64,000 bases of DNA from Coprinellus micaceus (Eukaryota > Basidiomycota > Agaricomycetes > Agaricales > Psathyrellaceae), in NCBI GenBank assembly GCA_951394405.1, contig OX596336.1, positions 2,294,001-2,358,000 on the forward strand, read 5' to 3'. The notes under the pieces are model-generated. The model had not been told where the DNA came from. It saw nothing but the letters and a program-made list of their open reading frames with translations, and did not search any database. The position numbers and the translations under genes are program-made. Positions 11,330 to 23,113 of this stretch are shown here, in pieces (positions within the stretch are counted from its first letter, which is position 1; every line of letters begins with the position of its first letter).

Positions 11330-14300
11330 TCACCTGCGGAAAACTCGTAAGCACCATGAGACGATCCGAGCCTTGACACCGCTCCCCCAGGTCCACAGCT
11401 CCTCTAGAAGGCCGTCGAGCCCGCCACGCTCATCCCAAGACGGCCTGTGCCCTGGCTTTTCGGTTGCGATGTATCGCAAGACGTCCTTAACGGTGACCAG
11501 CCCGCAGAGAACGCCATGCTCTTCGACGAGAATCACTCGTGGCCTGGAGGGAAAACGGAGCGATCAGACGAGTTCTCATTCTATGGAGCCCTTCCAGTGA
11601 TCAACTTACCCCATGCGTTTGAACATTTGCATCACAATTTCCAGTGGGAGTTCTGGCGTTGCTGTCATTGGTGTCTAGTGGTGAGGGGATTCAGTTCAAG
11701 AACATCCGAGATGCGAGCATCAGCGCAAAGCACTAACCTTGTTGACCCACGGAGTAAATTGAAGCTCCCCCGCCGTCGTTGGAGCAAAATACTGCTCGGG
11801 ATTTTCCTCCTCACCTTCGCCTGGGTCTCGGGGTAGATCGAGATCCTCGTCTCCGTATGTTGTAAACAAGCAAGGGAGAGCGTTGATTCTACCTCGCGTT
11901 TTCCGTGCTCGCTCTGGGACCCACCGTTAGACATTGCGTTCCACAATGATGGACAGTTCCACACCTACCGATTACGTATCGCAATTCGCTTCTTTCAATG
12001 TACCCTACTAAGGTCAATGCACCATCCGCAGAGACGATAGGGAACCCCTTCACATCCGTATTGGATAGTATGGTCTCTGCGACATACTCAGTAACCGGCT
12101 GCGGGAAAGAAAGGCGACGGACCGATGTCTTTGACGCTCATTCCTGTCTCCGTAAGTGTATGCAGCTCCTTCTTCATGACCGAAGCCACTTCGGAGCCAG
12201 AGGAGTCAGGATTTTCTCTCTCGAACTGTAAGCGTCCCTCTTACCGGTGACGTTGTACGGATGGTCTTCTTTCTCAAGGAACGGGAAGCCGTTAAACCGA
12301 ATCATTTCGTCTGCAATCCCGTTCGTGCCCAAAAAGTCGCCGACAGCCTTCGTCACAAGCAGTACGATCTATGAAAACGGGGGACTGAGATGTGGGGGCC
12401 TGATCGCGAAGATGTGTGGAGCGCACCATAGTAGGCAGGATATATGTCAGAGCCCCCGTTAGTTCGAACATAACCACCACCACTGTCACGGTAATTCTCA
12501 TGACGCCACTGAGGGCTGCTGCTGCCCCCAAGAATGCATATGTTCCCGGTGTGATGCAGGGTCTATCGGGGGCACAGACTTTGAATATTCCGGAGGTAGG
12601 ATAGGCTCTGTAAGGAATCATGAGGGAGGGTGCTAAGGATTCGGAGGAAGTGGTACACACGTGTACATGGCCTTGACCATGATCCCCAGCATCCTCCCAA
12701 ACGTAGCCCCCACTGCCATGGAAGGGATGAAGATTCCCCCTGGTACCTTGCATCCATATGTGATGACGGCGAAGCCAGATCGGATAATAGTCGCTAAAAG
12801 GAGTGAATTGACGATTTGCCACTGGCGCTCTGTCCTATCGTCATAGCTGTGAGCGACGATTCCGGGGGTTGTCTCGATTAGGATCATGCTTACTGGCATA
12901 GGTTGTGGATGTTTCCGCCCCCTTCGCATTCCTTGAACAGTATTGCCATGCTGGAAGTCATGTCGATACGCAAGAACCGGTTGAAATATCCGACTGTTGC
13001 AGTCAGGATAGCCAGTGTTACGGCTTCCGCAACACCGTGGTTGGCCAGGTGTTTCCTTCGGAAGGCAGCGACCTGGAGGTTAAACTTGACCATGAATGCT
13101 CCGTACAGGCCCTTGAGTTATTTCAGATGCGATCCTCATACTAGGAGGAGGTCGCACTCACCCCGAAAACACCCAGGATAATGAAAAAGAATATCTCGAA
13201 GAAGTGCCAGTCCCTATCGTAAGTGACTTGGAACATGACCAGTTTGCCGGTGCGGAAGGGGTTCATAGCCTGAGTACGGGAACGTGAGCGGGGCTCAATA
13301 CAGGTGGGGATTCGTGGAGCTCACGGATAAAGTAAATGTCGCCACCAATGCACAGAAAAAGCTTCGCCACATCGTTTTGATACTGAATGTATGGCTCATT
13401 TCCTAGAAATGACTTGAGGAAGCACATGACGAGAATGGTCAACTTGACCCACCTCGATGGAGAAAAGGACGCCTCCAATCGGAGAACCGAACGCGACAGC
13501 AACTCCAGCTGCGCTTGCTGCAGTGATAATTTCACGCATTTTGCCTGCCAAAGTGGGGTCAGGACAGCACCCCGATAAAATTGGAATGGGAAGACTGACT
13601 TTGGCTTCGCCTATATGTCTCGAAGAAGCCCGCGACAACCGTGCCAATGCTGCAAGCGACGTGTACAAATGGCCCCTCTTTACCAACTGACAGACCAGAG
13701 GCAATGACGAGAGGCTGATGATGTTCTTTGAGTTGCGGAACTTTGATCAGAGACGCCTTGACGCACCAGAGTCATCGTCTTGATGAAGAAGGTCGAGAAC
13801 CCAAGGAACCCTTGCATAACGAAGCCAGCCAAAATGCACTTGATCTCGGATATCCCAGAGCCCGCCGCGTACTTGGCCAACGACCTGACGAGATGGGACG
13901 CGACGAACGAGCAGGCAGTCTTCATATAGCTTTGAGTAACGTGGAGCGTCGACGCGACTGGAAGGACGTACCGCATACAGGATGAAGACAATCCATCGTA
14001 CCAAGGTGACGGAACTCCAGGTATTCCACGAATCACACCCATCGACTTCCTCTCCCTCCATCTCCCAGCAACAGAACTGTTGGCTTAACCACCAAGCATC
14101 GGAGCAATAGCCCATCTTGAGGTCTGAAAGCCATTCGCTCACAATGGACATGATTGCTGCGTTTAGTCCGATACCAACACCTGTGCGATTGAAGCATCAG
14201 GCGCGTCCAGAGTCACAGAAGGGCGCAAACTCACCGACCAGGCTGACGACAAACCAACTCGACACGGAGTCCGCAGCTTTCCTGAGTTGGGCGACGATCC

Positions 14301-14581
14301 ATGGTATAGTGACCTCTCCGTGAGGGCCTCGTCGCTGAACATTTGCTTTCCGCGCATGCCTCAGCCTCCTGCTCCTCTCGAGCTTGGTATCTTGGATCCA
14401 GTCTTGTTGCGCCGGCACGGTTCAGGCAGGGGTAGGAGAGGGCGGCTATGACGAAACACACCTATGGTCGTAAAGTCTTCATATCGACTGGGCGACCTCA
14501 CGCGTCAGTTGGGTGGCAGTATACTGAGCTGGTGTCTATTCACCGTATCTGCTCGAGCTCTTCCTCCTCTTCTGGATCCAT
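11330..14581 (-). CDS. CLC family voltage-gated chloride channel/exchanger (Gef1-like)
   Basis: Multi-exon CLC protein. The start [20 protein letters not shown] joins across introns to [17 protein letters not shown] selectivity motifs are all visible: [16 protein letters not shown] (GSGIS as in fungal Gef1, not GSGIP), [16 protein letters not shown] with the gating glutamate, and [16 protein letters not shown] Cys-rich loop after helix B ([20 protein letters not shown]) is typical of eukaryotic ClC-3/4/5 relatives. The C-terminus has two CBS domains, the last being [20 protein letters not shown]. Gef1-type CLCs acidify Golgi and vacuolar compartments and support copper loading of secreted oxidases. 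More than a dozen short introns are present; exact joins between 11.5 and 13.7 kb were not all resolved. Confidence 0.9.
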
Positions 14582-14842
14582 GCAGGAACAAGTTCAAGGG
14601 TCAAGTTGACGCCAGTGTCAATTGCTGCCGGCAGAACAGCCATCAGTGCCGTGCGAATGATGTGTATGGTCGTGTTGTTTTCGAAAGGCGACAGCCCTGG
14701 TTTCGAGTCGCCAAGGCAAAGGCTTCGCAACGTTGGACGCGGCGGAAGCCTATCGCGAATCCCATAAGAACCGTCCCCGGCTCCCTCGTACGACTCTCCA
14801 ACCTGCCATCCACCACCACCAATTTACCTAGGATATACGAGA

Positions 14843-16142
14843 ATGCCTATCACAGGACGACGAAGGAATAAGGTCAAGGGTGTCCAGTTCACCATCATGG
14901 TGGTTGGTACGTTCCCTCACTTTTCTCGTTCGAGACGGTGGGCTGACGTGGGTCCCCAGGTGCATCCGGCACCGGGAGGACAACCTTTGTGAATACCCTT
15001 TGCGAGTCGGACGTTCTCGGCCACAAGGAAATCGATAGCCCAGAGACGGCCCATGTTGAGGAAGGAATCAAGATTAAGCCTGCGAACGTCGGTGAGTGTG
15101 GCGAGGCATTTAATAAAACGTCCCTGATGGTGTCGCGCAGAGCTCGAAGAGGATGGCATTCGTATTGCACTGACAGTGGTTGACACCCCTGGATTCGGCG
15201 ATAGCATCGACAATGAATTCGCGTATGTCAGCTCAAACTCGCGCCACTCTTTTTCCAACTCACGCGTATACCCAGGTTCCAGGAGATCATGCACTACATT
15301 GAGCGTCAATACGACGACATCCTCGCTGAACAGTCGCGTATCAAGCGAAACCCCCGCTTCAAGGACAACCGGGTCCACGCTCTGCTCTACTTTATCCCCC
15401 CGTCCGGCCACGCTCTGAGGGAAATGGATATCGAGCTGATGCGTCGTCTCTCCCCTTGCGTGAACGTCATTCCTGTCATTGGAAAGGCCGACTCGGTCAC
15501 TCCTAAGGAGTTGAAGGCCTTCAAGAAGCGTATCATGGAGGATATCGACCACTACGACATCCCCATTTACAACTTCCCGTACGACGTAGAGGAGGACGAT
15601 GAGGATACCATCCAGGAGAACATGGAGCTGCGTTCTCTTCTCCCCTTTGCCGTCGTTGGCTCTGAGGAGGAGGTCGAGATCGACGGCGAACCTGTCCGCG
15701 CTCGAATCTATCCTTGGGGTGTCGTCGAAGTCGACAACCCGCACCACTCTGATTTTGTCCGTCTGCGTGGCGCCATCCTTGGCTCGCACTTGGGCGACCT
15801 CAAAACCCTAACTGAAGATGTGCTCTACGAGACCTACCGTACCGAGAAACTTTCTCGGGCTGTCAATGCCGACCATCGTGACTCCCAGCTCCTCCCCGAG
15901 GATCTTGCCAGCCAGAGCGTTCGTCTCAAGGAGGAGCAGCTCCGTCGCGAAGAGGAGAAGGTAAGTAAACGGCCTACTAGTCCCGAATCACCGCTGATAA
16001 CATGCGTATCCAGCTTCGCGAGATCGAACTCAGGATGCAACGCGAAATCAATGAGAAGCGACAGCAGCTCATGGCGAAGGAGGCTGCGCTCAGGAATTTG
16101 GAGACCAGGATGACTGCTCAGGACAGCCAGACCAGTTACTGA
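14843..16142 (+). CDS. CDC11: Septin, Cdc11/AspA class
   Basis: Septins assemble into hetero-oligomeric GTP-binding filaments at septa and growth sites. The start MPITGRRRNKVKGVQFTIMV leads over a short intron to the P-loop GASGTGRTTFVNTL, where GRTTF in place of GKST is characteristic of the Cdc11/AspA class. Later motifs are VVDTPGFGD (G3), the septin unique element and GKADSV (AKAD-type G4). A C-terminal coiled coil EEQLRREEEKLREIELRM follows, split by an intron near 15961. The stop is a TGA at 16140-16142. It is divergent from the CLC gene with 261 bp between start codons. Confidence 0.92.
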
Positions 16143-16789
16143 TCGTTCGACTCTCGCCATTAGCGTCATTTCCTCTCTTAATATTTTCACGACATCTCCT
16201 AGGAGACTCCCACCGCCAGACTTCTTTTATGTTCTTTCTTGCTGGTATCCATCTACGCTCGGTTCTCATTTCATATACCCTTCATCGATATCCCACTTGT
16301 TGTAATGACTGTCGTAATAGGTTCACTTCTAACCTTTGTTGTTTTACCCACTACATCACCACTCGATCAACTCTCGGTCTCTTTGCGCACGCCAGTGAAA
16401 TAGGTTCTCAAATACGATGTGGCGTTAGGGGCTCCTTATGATCTTGAATTATGACTATCGGGGGCTTGGACTCACCTCGCTTGGATATGAGGTTCCACCA
16501 TATGGGCGTTTTCTGTGATATGCCCTCACCCTTATTCACGATCTGATGCCCCACTACCCCATTCAGCTTGCACCCATTATCTCCCCGTCCCTCATAGCTA
16601 TTCAAATTCGGGACCACACACGGGGGAGGACGGGAAGGCAACAATGGACGAGACCTAGGTAAGCATACCAAAGTCTGTCTTAATGTTCCCCCGCCCCGCG
16701 CTGAAACTTCTCCAATCATCCGCGGTGATCCAACCAAGGTGGACCGAAGATAAACTTCGACTGAGAGCTGCAGCCCCACGGCCGATTAT
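16143..16789. other. Intergenic region 3' of septin
   Basis: About 650 bp with AT-richer 3' flank sequence after the septin stop. No coding similarity or RNA gene was recognised. An open minus frame at 16408-16779 shows no family features. Confidence 0.4.
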
Positions 16790-17328
16790 TTAGTGGAAGG
16801 ACTCTTTCTCATCAGCTTGAGATATGCGGTTGGGTGCTATGACTCGGATGGCGAGTGCCAGGTCTGCTCTCGTGATGCGGGTTGGGTCGGTTATTGGGGT
16901 GTTGCCAGTGGCTCTTTCAGTGTCCATATTGAAACTATATGATACAGGTAAAACTACGGAGAGGGCAGAGGCATAATGGGTATTAATTTAGCGACACGAG
17001 CATTTCCCGAGGCGTTATCAGTGAACAGAGCGGGTATAATGAAACTGTTCTCTTCCAGTCCCGTTACATTTCTTCCGGTTTTTTTGTCAGTGATAGTCTT
17101 CGGGCCTGAGCGATCTCTTCATTGAGCTGGAGCACCTAAAAGGCCTGCTGGTTGGCGTAAGTGCAGACAAAGAAGTTCGCCAATAGCCCTAGAGGGACCG
17201 TCACCCCCCACATCGCGAGGTATCCGAGGGCCTGACCGTGCTGGGTCCTATACCTGCACCGCTCTCGGCGGTAGCCTAGCCGTTGAATCACTGAAAATCG
17301 ACAATTGGCGTGCACCTCCCGCTGCCAT
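16790..17328 (-). CDS. Possible small unrecognised protein gene
   Basis: The minus strand supports a phase-consistent three-exon model. An ATG at 17328 opens MAAGGARQLSIFSDSTARLP and continues to RAVQ. A 118-nt intron (17136-17253, GTATAG..TTTTAG) leads to VLQLNEEIAQARRLSLTKKP. A GTAACG donor then joins to a last exon with TDPTRITRADLALAIRVI and a stop at 16790. An alternative reads the stretch at about 17140-17230 as coding, giving a membrane-spanning segment GYLAMWGVTVPLGLLANFFV. Both cannot hold in one transcript. No family is recognised. It faces the cyclophilin gene 235 bp away. Confidence 0.35.
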
Positions 17329-17562
17329 CTGATGCTTGGAAAGAAAAATGGGGTAGGATCCCTCTGTGGACATCAGTCACAGCATTTTGGGCACGGAGGG
17401 TGCGGAATTATAATACACAGAGCCTTTGAACCCTTTGGAGGTCCTTGTGGGTCCTGTGTCTTGAATCGCTTTCCCACACGACGCGATAGGCCATCACGCG
17501 GCCACGTATATGCTTGTCAAGGTCGGCCAGACCTCTCTCACCTTCCTTCTCTCCATTCCAAC

Positions 17563-18891
17563 ATGTTCGGTCGTCTCAGTGTAGCTTTCGTCGTCGTGAC
17601 CCTCACTGCGCTCTTCTGCGCACAGTCCGCAGAAGCTGTTAAAGGGCCCAAGGTCACCAACAAGGTCTACTTCGACATCACCCATGGTGGCGAGCCCCTT
17701 GGCCGAAGTCAGTTCTCTCGCTCCCTAGATGCAGGACGAATATGCTGACTGCGATCTGTAGTTGTTGTCGGTCTCTTCGGCGGCGTAAGTTATACTCCCC
17801 GAGGGTTGTGGCCTCCTTGTTGAAGCAACTGTTTCTGTCAGACCGTCCCCAAGACCGCGGAGAACTTCCGCGCTCTCGCCACTGGTGTCAAGAAGGATGG
17901 CACCCCCCTCGGTGAGGGCTTTGGCTACAAGGGCTCCAAGTTCCACCGTGTCATCAAGGACTTCATGATTCAGGGTGGTGACTTCAGTATGTGGTATTTG
18001 TACTGCTCCGGGAGTCCTCATTGACTTTCTCCCTAGCTCGTGGTGACGGCACTGGCGGAAAGTCGATCTATGGCGAGAAGTTTGCGGATGAGAACTTGTG
18101 TGTTCGTTCCATATGCTTTGTGCGGACTTTCTGCTCAGCTCGACCTCCCTGTTTACAGTAAGCTCCGTCACACCGGCCCTGGGATCCTCTCCATGGCTAA
18201 CGCGGGCAAAGATACCAACGGATCTCAGTTTGTGAGTGTCGCCGTGACAGTATGAAACTTTACCATACTAACCCCTGTTCTAGTTCATCACCACCGTCAC
18301 CACCAGCTGGTTGGATGGACGTCATGTCGTCTTTGGCAAGGTAGTCGAAGGGATGGACATCGTTAAGAAGATCGAGGAAGTTCCCAAGGGCGCTGGCGAC
18401 CGCCCTGCCAAGGACGTCGTCGTTGCTGACTCTGGAGAGGTGTGTTTCTCACTGCTATTCCACCGGTGCATGTACGAGCGAGCTAACATTGCCTTTTCAC
18501 AGTTGGACATCGAAACCGTCACCGATGAGAATGGCAACCAGGTGCCTGTTCACGCCGAGCTCTAATTTAGTCTTGGTGTTAATTTTTGAATCAATACGAA
18601 CTATTGTGTTTGCATGCTTTGCAGAATACTACCCCACCAAGCAAAGTCGAAGACGCTCCTCTTACTACGCCCGCCAAAGCGACCGAATCCGCTTCCACGG
18701 AGGGCGCCGTGGTCCCCCCCGTCATCATTGAGTCCGGCTTTGGCAGCTTTATCTACCTCATTCTCATCGTGGCTGTCGGCGCATCCCTCTTCTGGTGGCT
18801 GGGCGGGTCGAGGCTGATTGGGAGGATGTTGCCTGGAAAACGTGGTGCGAAGTACTCCAAGCTCGGCTCTCACGATGATGTGGAGAGGTAA
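17563..18891 (+). CDS. ER/secretory cyclophilin (peptidyl-prolyl cis-trans isomerase B) with optional membrane tail
   Basis: Cyclophilins catalyse prolyl cis-trans isomerisation during protein folding. A cleavable signal peptide ([20 protein letters not shown]) targets it to the ER. The catalytic core is canonical: [33 protein letters not shown] with the catalytic Arg, and SQFFITT. Two 3' ends are possible. Reading through gives a stop at 18563-18565 and the C-terminus VPVHAEL, a KDEL/HDEL-like ER retrieval signal. Splicing out 18542-18624 (GTGCCT..TTGCAG, phase 0) adds [12 protein letters not shown], a Ser/Thr/Pro linker, the membrane helix [18 protein letters not shown] and a basic tail ending at 18891. 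The long form is annotated here. About seven exons. Confidence 0.9.
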
Positions 18892-19449
18892 TGTACTGAA
18901 CCCTTCGTTGAGCTCCCCTTTCCTTATGCTTAAAGCGAAAGAATGCTCACTGGAGACACAGACGGATTAACTAGAACGCGATTCGTTTCTAATGGTTCCT
19001 TCAGCCAGCTGAGAGCATCATTGCCTCTGGGTCACAACATTCCTTTGGATTGTACAATCTTTACCAATAAATCTTTGCATCGCATAGAAGCGCAAGAGCA
19101 CGATCCTTTCCTTGACGGTAACACTATAGAAACTCGAGTGCGGGGAAAACAGGGTTTCCGTTACGCTAAGCATGGCCACACATTAGAGGTATATAGCAGG
19201 CAGGGTGAGCGTTGGGTGAGCGTGGGACCAGTGCCCAAACCGCACTGGAGGTATCTACTTAGGGGGTATCGAGACTCGAAACCAGTCTTCCTAGGGTGCT
19301 TTAAAATGGTACTGTTACGATGGCCAAAACCCTGGACACATAGACATAACGGCTGGAATCGACCCTCGTAGGTATCCAAAGACCGTCAGTTCGAGGACCT
19401 GACAGGGTACCGAAGGTTTTGGATATTGTCTGTGCTCCGGTGAACGTTC
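18892..19449. other. Intergenic region between cyclophilin and GH45 3' ends
   Basis: About 560 bp between convergent genes. An open plus-strand frame (18943-19371, 142 codons) exists but has no recognisable domain, no promoter-like upstream sequence and lies in a 3' flank. Nothing else was seen. Confidence 0.4.
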
Positions 19450-20201
19450 TTAGAACGATCGCCGAAGGCAAAGCCAGGACAATGCGAATCCGGCCAGGAG
19501 GAGGCTTGAGGGTATAGGGAGCAGTATTTGAGAGTCGCTCGTTGCGGTATTCGGCCTGTAGAATGTAAACCATTTTCATTGCAGAATTTGATAACGACTC
19601 ACGGGAGACCATTATTATCGGAGTACGAAGGACATGTATCTTCACTATTCCCAGTCGGCTCGGCGGGACAGCAGGCACTTGTACCCAAAGCCCCAACGCT
19701 TCCCAAAGCCTTGGAATTTGACCTGCCCGTCCATGACGACAGGCAGGCAACGGCCTCGTATGTGATATTCCACACGCCAAAGTCCTTGTAGCCGTAGAGG
19801 GCCTCGTCGGACGGGAAAAAGTCTTCTGGGATGGCCGTGGATGGATATGCCAAGTCAAAATTGAGTCGGGAGCCCGCAGAGTTTGTTCGCTCGGTAGTTC
19901 CAGAGCACCAACCAGCTTGAGAAAGTGGGCACAGGTCGGTAATCTTGACCACAATGGACTTTATTTCGTCGGGAATGAAGGGGGGCGTCGAGACGAGAGG
20001 GTTGAGAAAGGACAGCTTGAAGCACCTGCCGCACCCTGGGCCGTAGTTTGCGCTACTGCCGAAGGCCATCTGGGAAAGGGCCGCTGTGGGGTATTTTGTG
20101 CTGTCCGGTGTGCAGCCACATGCTGCGACGTAGCCCTCGGGCAGCGAGTAGTGGGTAAGGGTCGCAAGGCCCGTTGGGGGGTATTGGATCCAAGAAGACA
20201 T
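19450..20201 (-). CDS. GH45 endoglucanase, subfamily-C-like, with C-terminal hydrophobic tail
   Basis: This resembles basidiomycete GH45 subfamily C enzymes (Phanerochaete Cel45A class), expansin-like double-psi barrels that cut beta-1,4-glucan. Visible signatures are GYVAACGCTPDSTKYPTAAL, MAFGSSANYGPGCGRCFKL, VVKITDLCPLSQAGWCSG, LNFDLAYPSTAIPEDFFPSD, YGYKDFGVWNITYEAVAC and ACCPAEPTGNSEDTCPSYSD. A 3' intron near 19550-19597 adds PPNTATSDSQILLPIPSSLL and a hydrophobic end LLLAGFALSWLCLRRSF, suggesting a membrane or GPI-type anchor. The called start MSSWIQYPPTG lacks a signal peptide. Just upstream, in the same frame but separated by one TGA (20202-20204), is a hydrophobic segment INLALGCTGLMVPSVLVIS. 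The gene is divergent from GCN5. Confidence 0.8.
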
Positions 20202-20346
20202 TCACCATGGTCGTTGTTCGAGTTCGTTCTTGATGTTGCTCGAGATCACGAGCACGCTGGGAACCATCAGCCCTGTGCAACCGAGCGCCAAGTTGATAGG
20301 CGCCCACTGCTTAAACCACAACCACTTCGGGCGGCGTTTACCCCCA

Positions 20347-23040
20347 ATGGTCAAAGTCGCATACCCCGTTGCTAACTCCCGCAATGCCCTTCCTCCCTTG
20401 CTTCTATCTCTGAAGATTGCTCGACACGCTCCTTGCACTTTGTGTACATGTCAGGGACTTCATCCATCCCCTGGAGTTACAGTCGTTTCCGACAACCGTG
20501 AGGTCTACGAGGAAGCCGACGACTTCGACGACGACGAGGATCCCCAGTCATATCTCGAAGACTGCGAATGTGGCCACGAGATCGCAGCACACAGCGCTAA
20601 TGAAGCGGAGCTTGGCAGAGCAGAGTGGGTACGGCGGGGGAACGTGGGCATACGAATCGATGAAATACTCCAGGTACGGCAGTTTATTGTGCTCAAAATA
20701 CTTGTCAAACCTCATTTACCTCAGGATTCTGGCCGTCTTTTTGACTTTCGATACACGGACGAAGACACGAATTCCTTGCGGAAGCAGATGATCATCCCTG
20801 GGGCTGCTTCTGCCTCCTCCTCAACACACCAGGCACATTCCTCGCCGGACCGTACCCACTCTGTACCCCTTACCCTGTCTTCCTCTCCTGGATCTGGTGG
20901 AAGCGAATCTTCGCTGAGCGAACCAGAAAGTCAACAGCCTCCGGCAAAGCGGAGACGGGCACGGTCGAGTTCTTCCCTGTCCGACGCGGAATTTGACACC
21001 ACCCGTGATGACCGCGAAGATATCGAGGAGGAAGATGACGCTTTCTTCAGGGATAGTGTCAGCTCACCTGCGCACTCATCAACGACGCGTGGCGGAAGTC
21101 GCTCGGGCCACAGTTCACGGAAGTACAGCAAAGGCAGGAGCAAGGTCACGGCCATTGATTCCTCTGCGTCAGTATCATCCTCAGATGAGGAAGGCGACAA
21201 GCCTCTGGCATCGCGATTGCCTACATCTTCTAGCGGGCCTGGTAATGGAAGGTCTGTTCCCGGTAAAAGATCAGGTAAACTACCCGGACATGCAGGCAAG
21301 AAGGCAAAGAAGAGCCACCATGCCACTGTGGCAGGAACCGCTCCAGCGCACTTTGGTCCCGGAGATAGTGGTGAGAGGGTCAAACCCAACGGTATGCGCT
21401 TTGTAAAACACCACAGTGTGGTCCTAACGACGTGCAGGTGCCATCAATGGGAAGAAAATTGTGAATGGCAACGCGAAAGTGAAGATGGAGGATAAAATGG
21501 ACGAGGGTCAATTGTCACGCCTCGCAGCTGGTGTGGCTGTCGACGGGACCACCGCTATAACAGCCCCCAAGGTTAGCTTCCTACATCTCGTCCAACTATG
21601 CGAACGAAGTACCCATGCTCTTCCCAGCCTTCTCGAACGGAGAAACCTTCAGCGGTCGAGTTGCGACAAGGCTTAATTCAAATTGTCCCCGTTTCTCCAC
21701 CAACCGCCGCCCCACACGGTCCTCCATATATAGCCAAGCCACCGCCGACTACTTCTCAAGATGTCCAGATGGGTTCTCCAACCGCCAATCCCTCCTCTCA
21801 AACATCCATGTCCATCTCACCACCATCATCTCAGCCCAATAACGCATCCCCAGAACACCTTGGTCCATCCCTTCCTACCACTGGTACCACCGCCGAGCCA
21901 AACCTGTCCCTCGCCCCACATAACTCCACTACGTCACCCTACGATTCCCGTTCCCTAGTCATCCTCACTGGGTTGAAGACGCTTTTCCAAAAGCAGCTTC
22001 CGAAGATGCCGCGAGAGTACATTGCACGACTCGTGTTCGATGAGAACAGCCGTAGCCTCGCCATTATCAAACGCGGGTACAAAGTTGTCGGTGGCATCTG
22101 TTTTCGGCCATTCCCCCAACGAGGTTTCGCAGAAATTGTATTCTTCGCTACGAACAGCGCTGATCAAGAGAAGGGTTACGGTGGCATGCTCATGGATCAC
22201 TTCAAGGCTCACATCCGCCGAACGTATCCCGACATGCACCACTTTCTGACATACGCCGACAATTTTGCAGTGGGGTACTTCGAGAAGCAAGGCTTCACCA
22301 AGGAGATCACTCTGAAGAAGACTATCTGGGCAGGGTATATCAAGGACTACGAAGGGGGAACCATCATGCAATGTGCCATGGTGCCGAAGGTGGATTACCT
22401 GGACAAGAAGAGGATCTTCGCGGCTCAGCAGGAGGCAGTTTTGACGAAGGTGCGGGAGATGAGCAGGAGTCATGTCGTGCACCAAGGGCTGGACATCTTC
22501 AAGGAAGGAACTTGGGAGGACGGAATGACCGTTGATCCCAAGGATGTGCCAGGGCTACGGGAGACGGGATGGAACCCCGAGATGGAGAAAGAGTATGTGT
22601 GCTCTACCGTTACCAGATGTCTTGTAGACTAACTCTGTGCCCAGTATGCTAAGCTTGAACCTGAAGAGCCCGGATTACAACCTGATGGAAAAGACGTTGA
22701 ACAACCTGAAAGAGCACAGCCTGTCATGGCCTTTCCGAGAACCAGTCAACCTTGACGAGGTCCCTGACTACTTGGAATTCATCAAAAACCCCATGGGTGC
22801 GTGTCATACTCTGTCGTGTATGGCTCCTGTTGCTGACCCCTACTAAAAGATCTAACCACTATGGAAGCAAAGCTCGAGTCAAACCAGTACAAAAACATCG
22901 ATCAATTTGTCGACGACGCACTCCTTATCTTCGACAACTGTCGTCTGTACAACCCAGAGACGACTATCTTCGCGAGGAATGCGCAGAGGATGGAAAAGCA
23001 TCTGAAGGAACTCCTCCCAACTCACGTAAGACGAGATTAA
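20347..23040 (+). CDS. GCN5: SAGA histone acetyltransferase Gcn5
   Basis: Gcn5 acetylates histone H3 as the catalytic subunit of SAGA/ADA. The N-terminus has a Cys/His-rich PCAF-N-like module (CTLCTCQGLHPSPG and YLEDCECGHEIAAHS), rarer in yeasts. A long Ser-rich disordered linker with basic clusters follows. The acetyltransferase domain begins at LVILTGLKTLFQKQLPKMP and contains FAEIVFFAT (catalytic Glu) and QEKGYGGMLMDHFKAH (acetyl-CoA loop). The bromodomain is SWPFREPVNLDEVPDYLEFI through DNCRLYN with the acetyl-lysine-binding Asn. The stop at 23038-23040 follows LLPTHVRRD. Alternatively an intron 23026-23068 gives the tail LSIGHDSLTYVHRI and a stop at 23113. In-frame starts further upstream (20233) are possible. 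Confidence 0.9.
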
Positions 23041-23113
23041 CGGCCACAACGTAATGCTCGGTTTCCAGCTGTCGATTGGCCATGATTCTTTAACGTATGT
23101 ACACCGTATATAA

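Noticed and set aside
16408..16779. 123-codon open frame on the minus strand
   Set aside because: No recognisable motif or splice context; low-complexity composition suggests chance.
18943..19371. 142-codon open frame on the plus strand
   Set aside because: No domain, no upstream promoter signal and located between the 3' ends of convergent genes.
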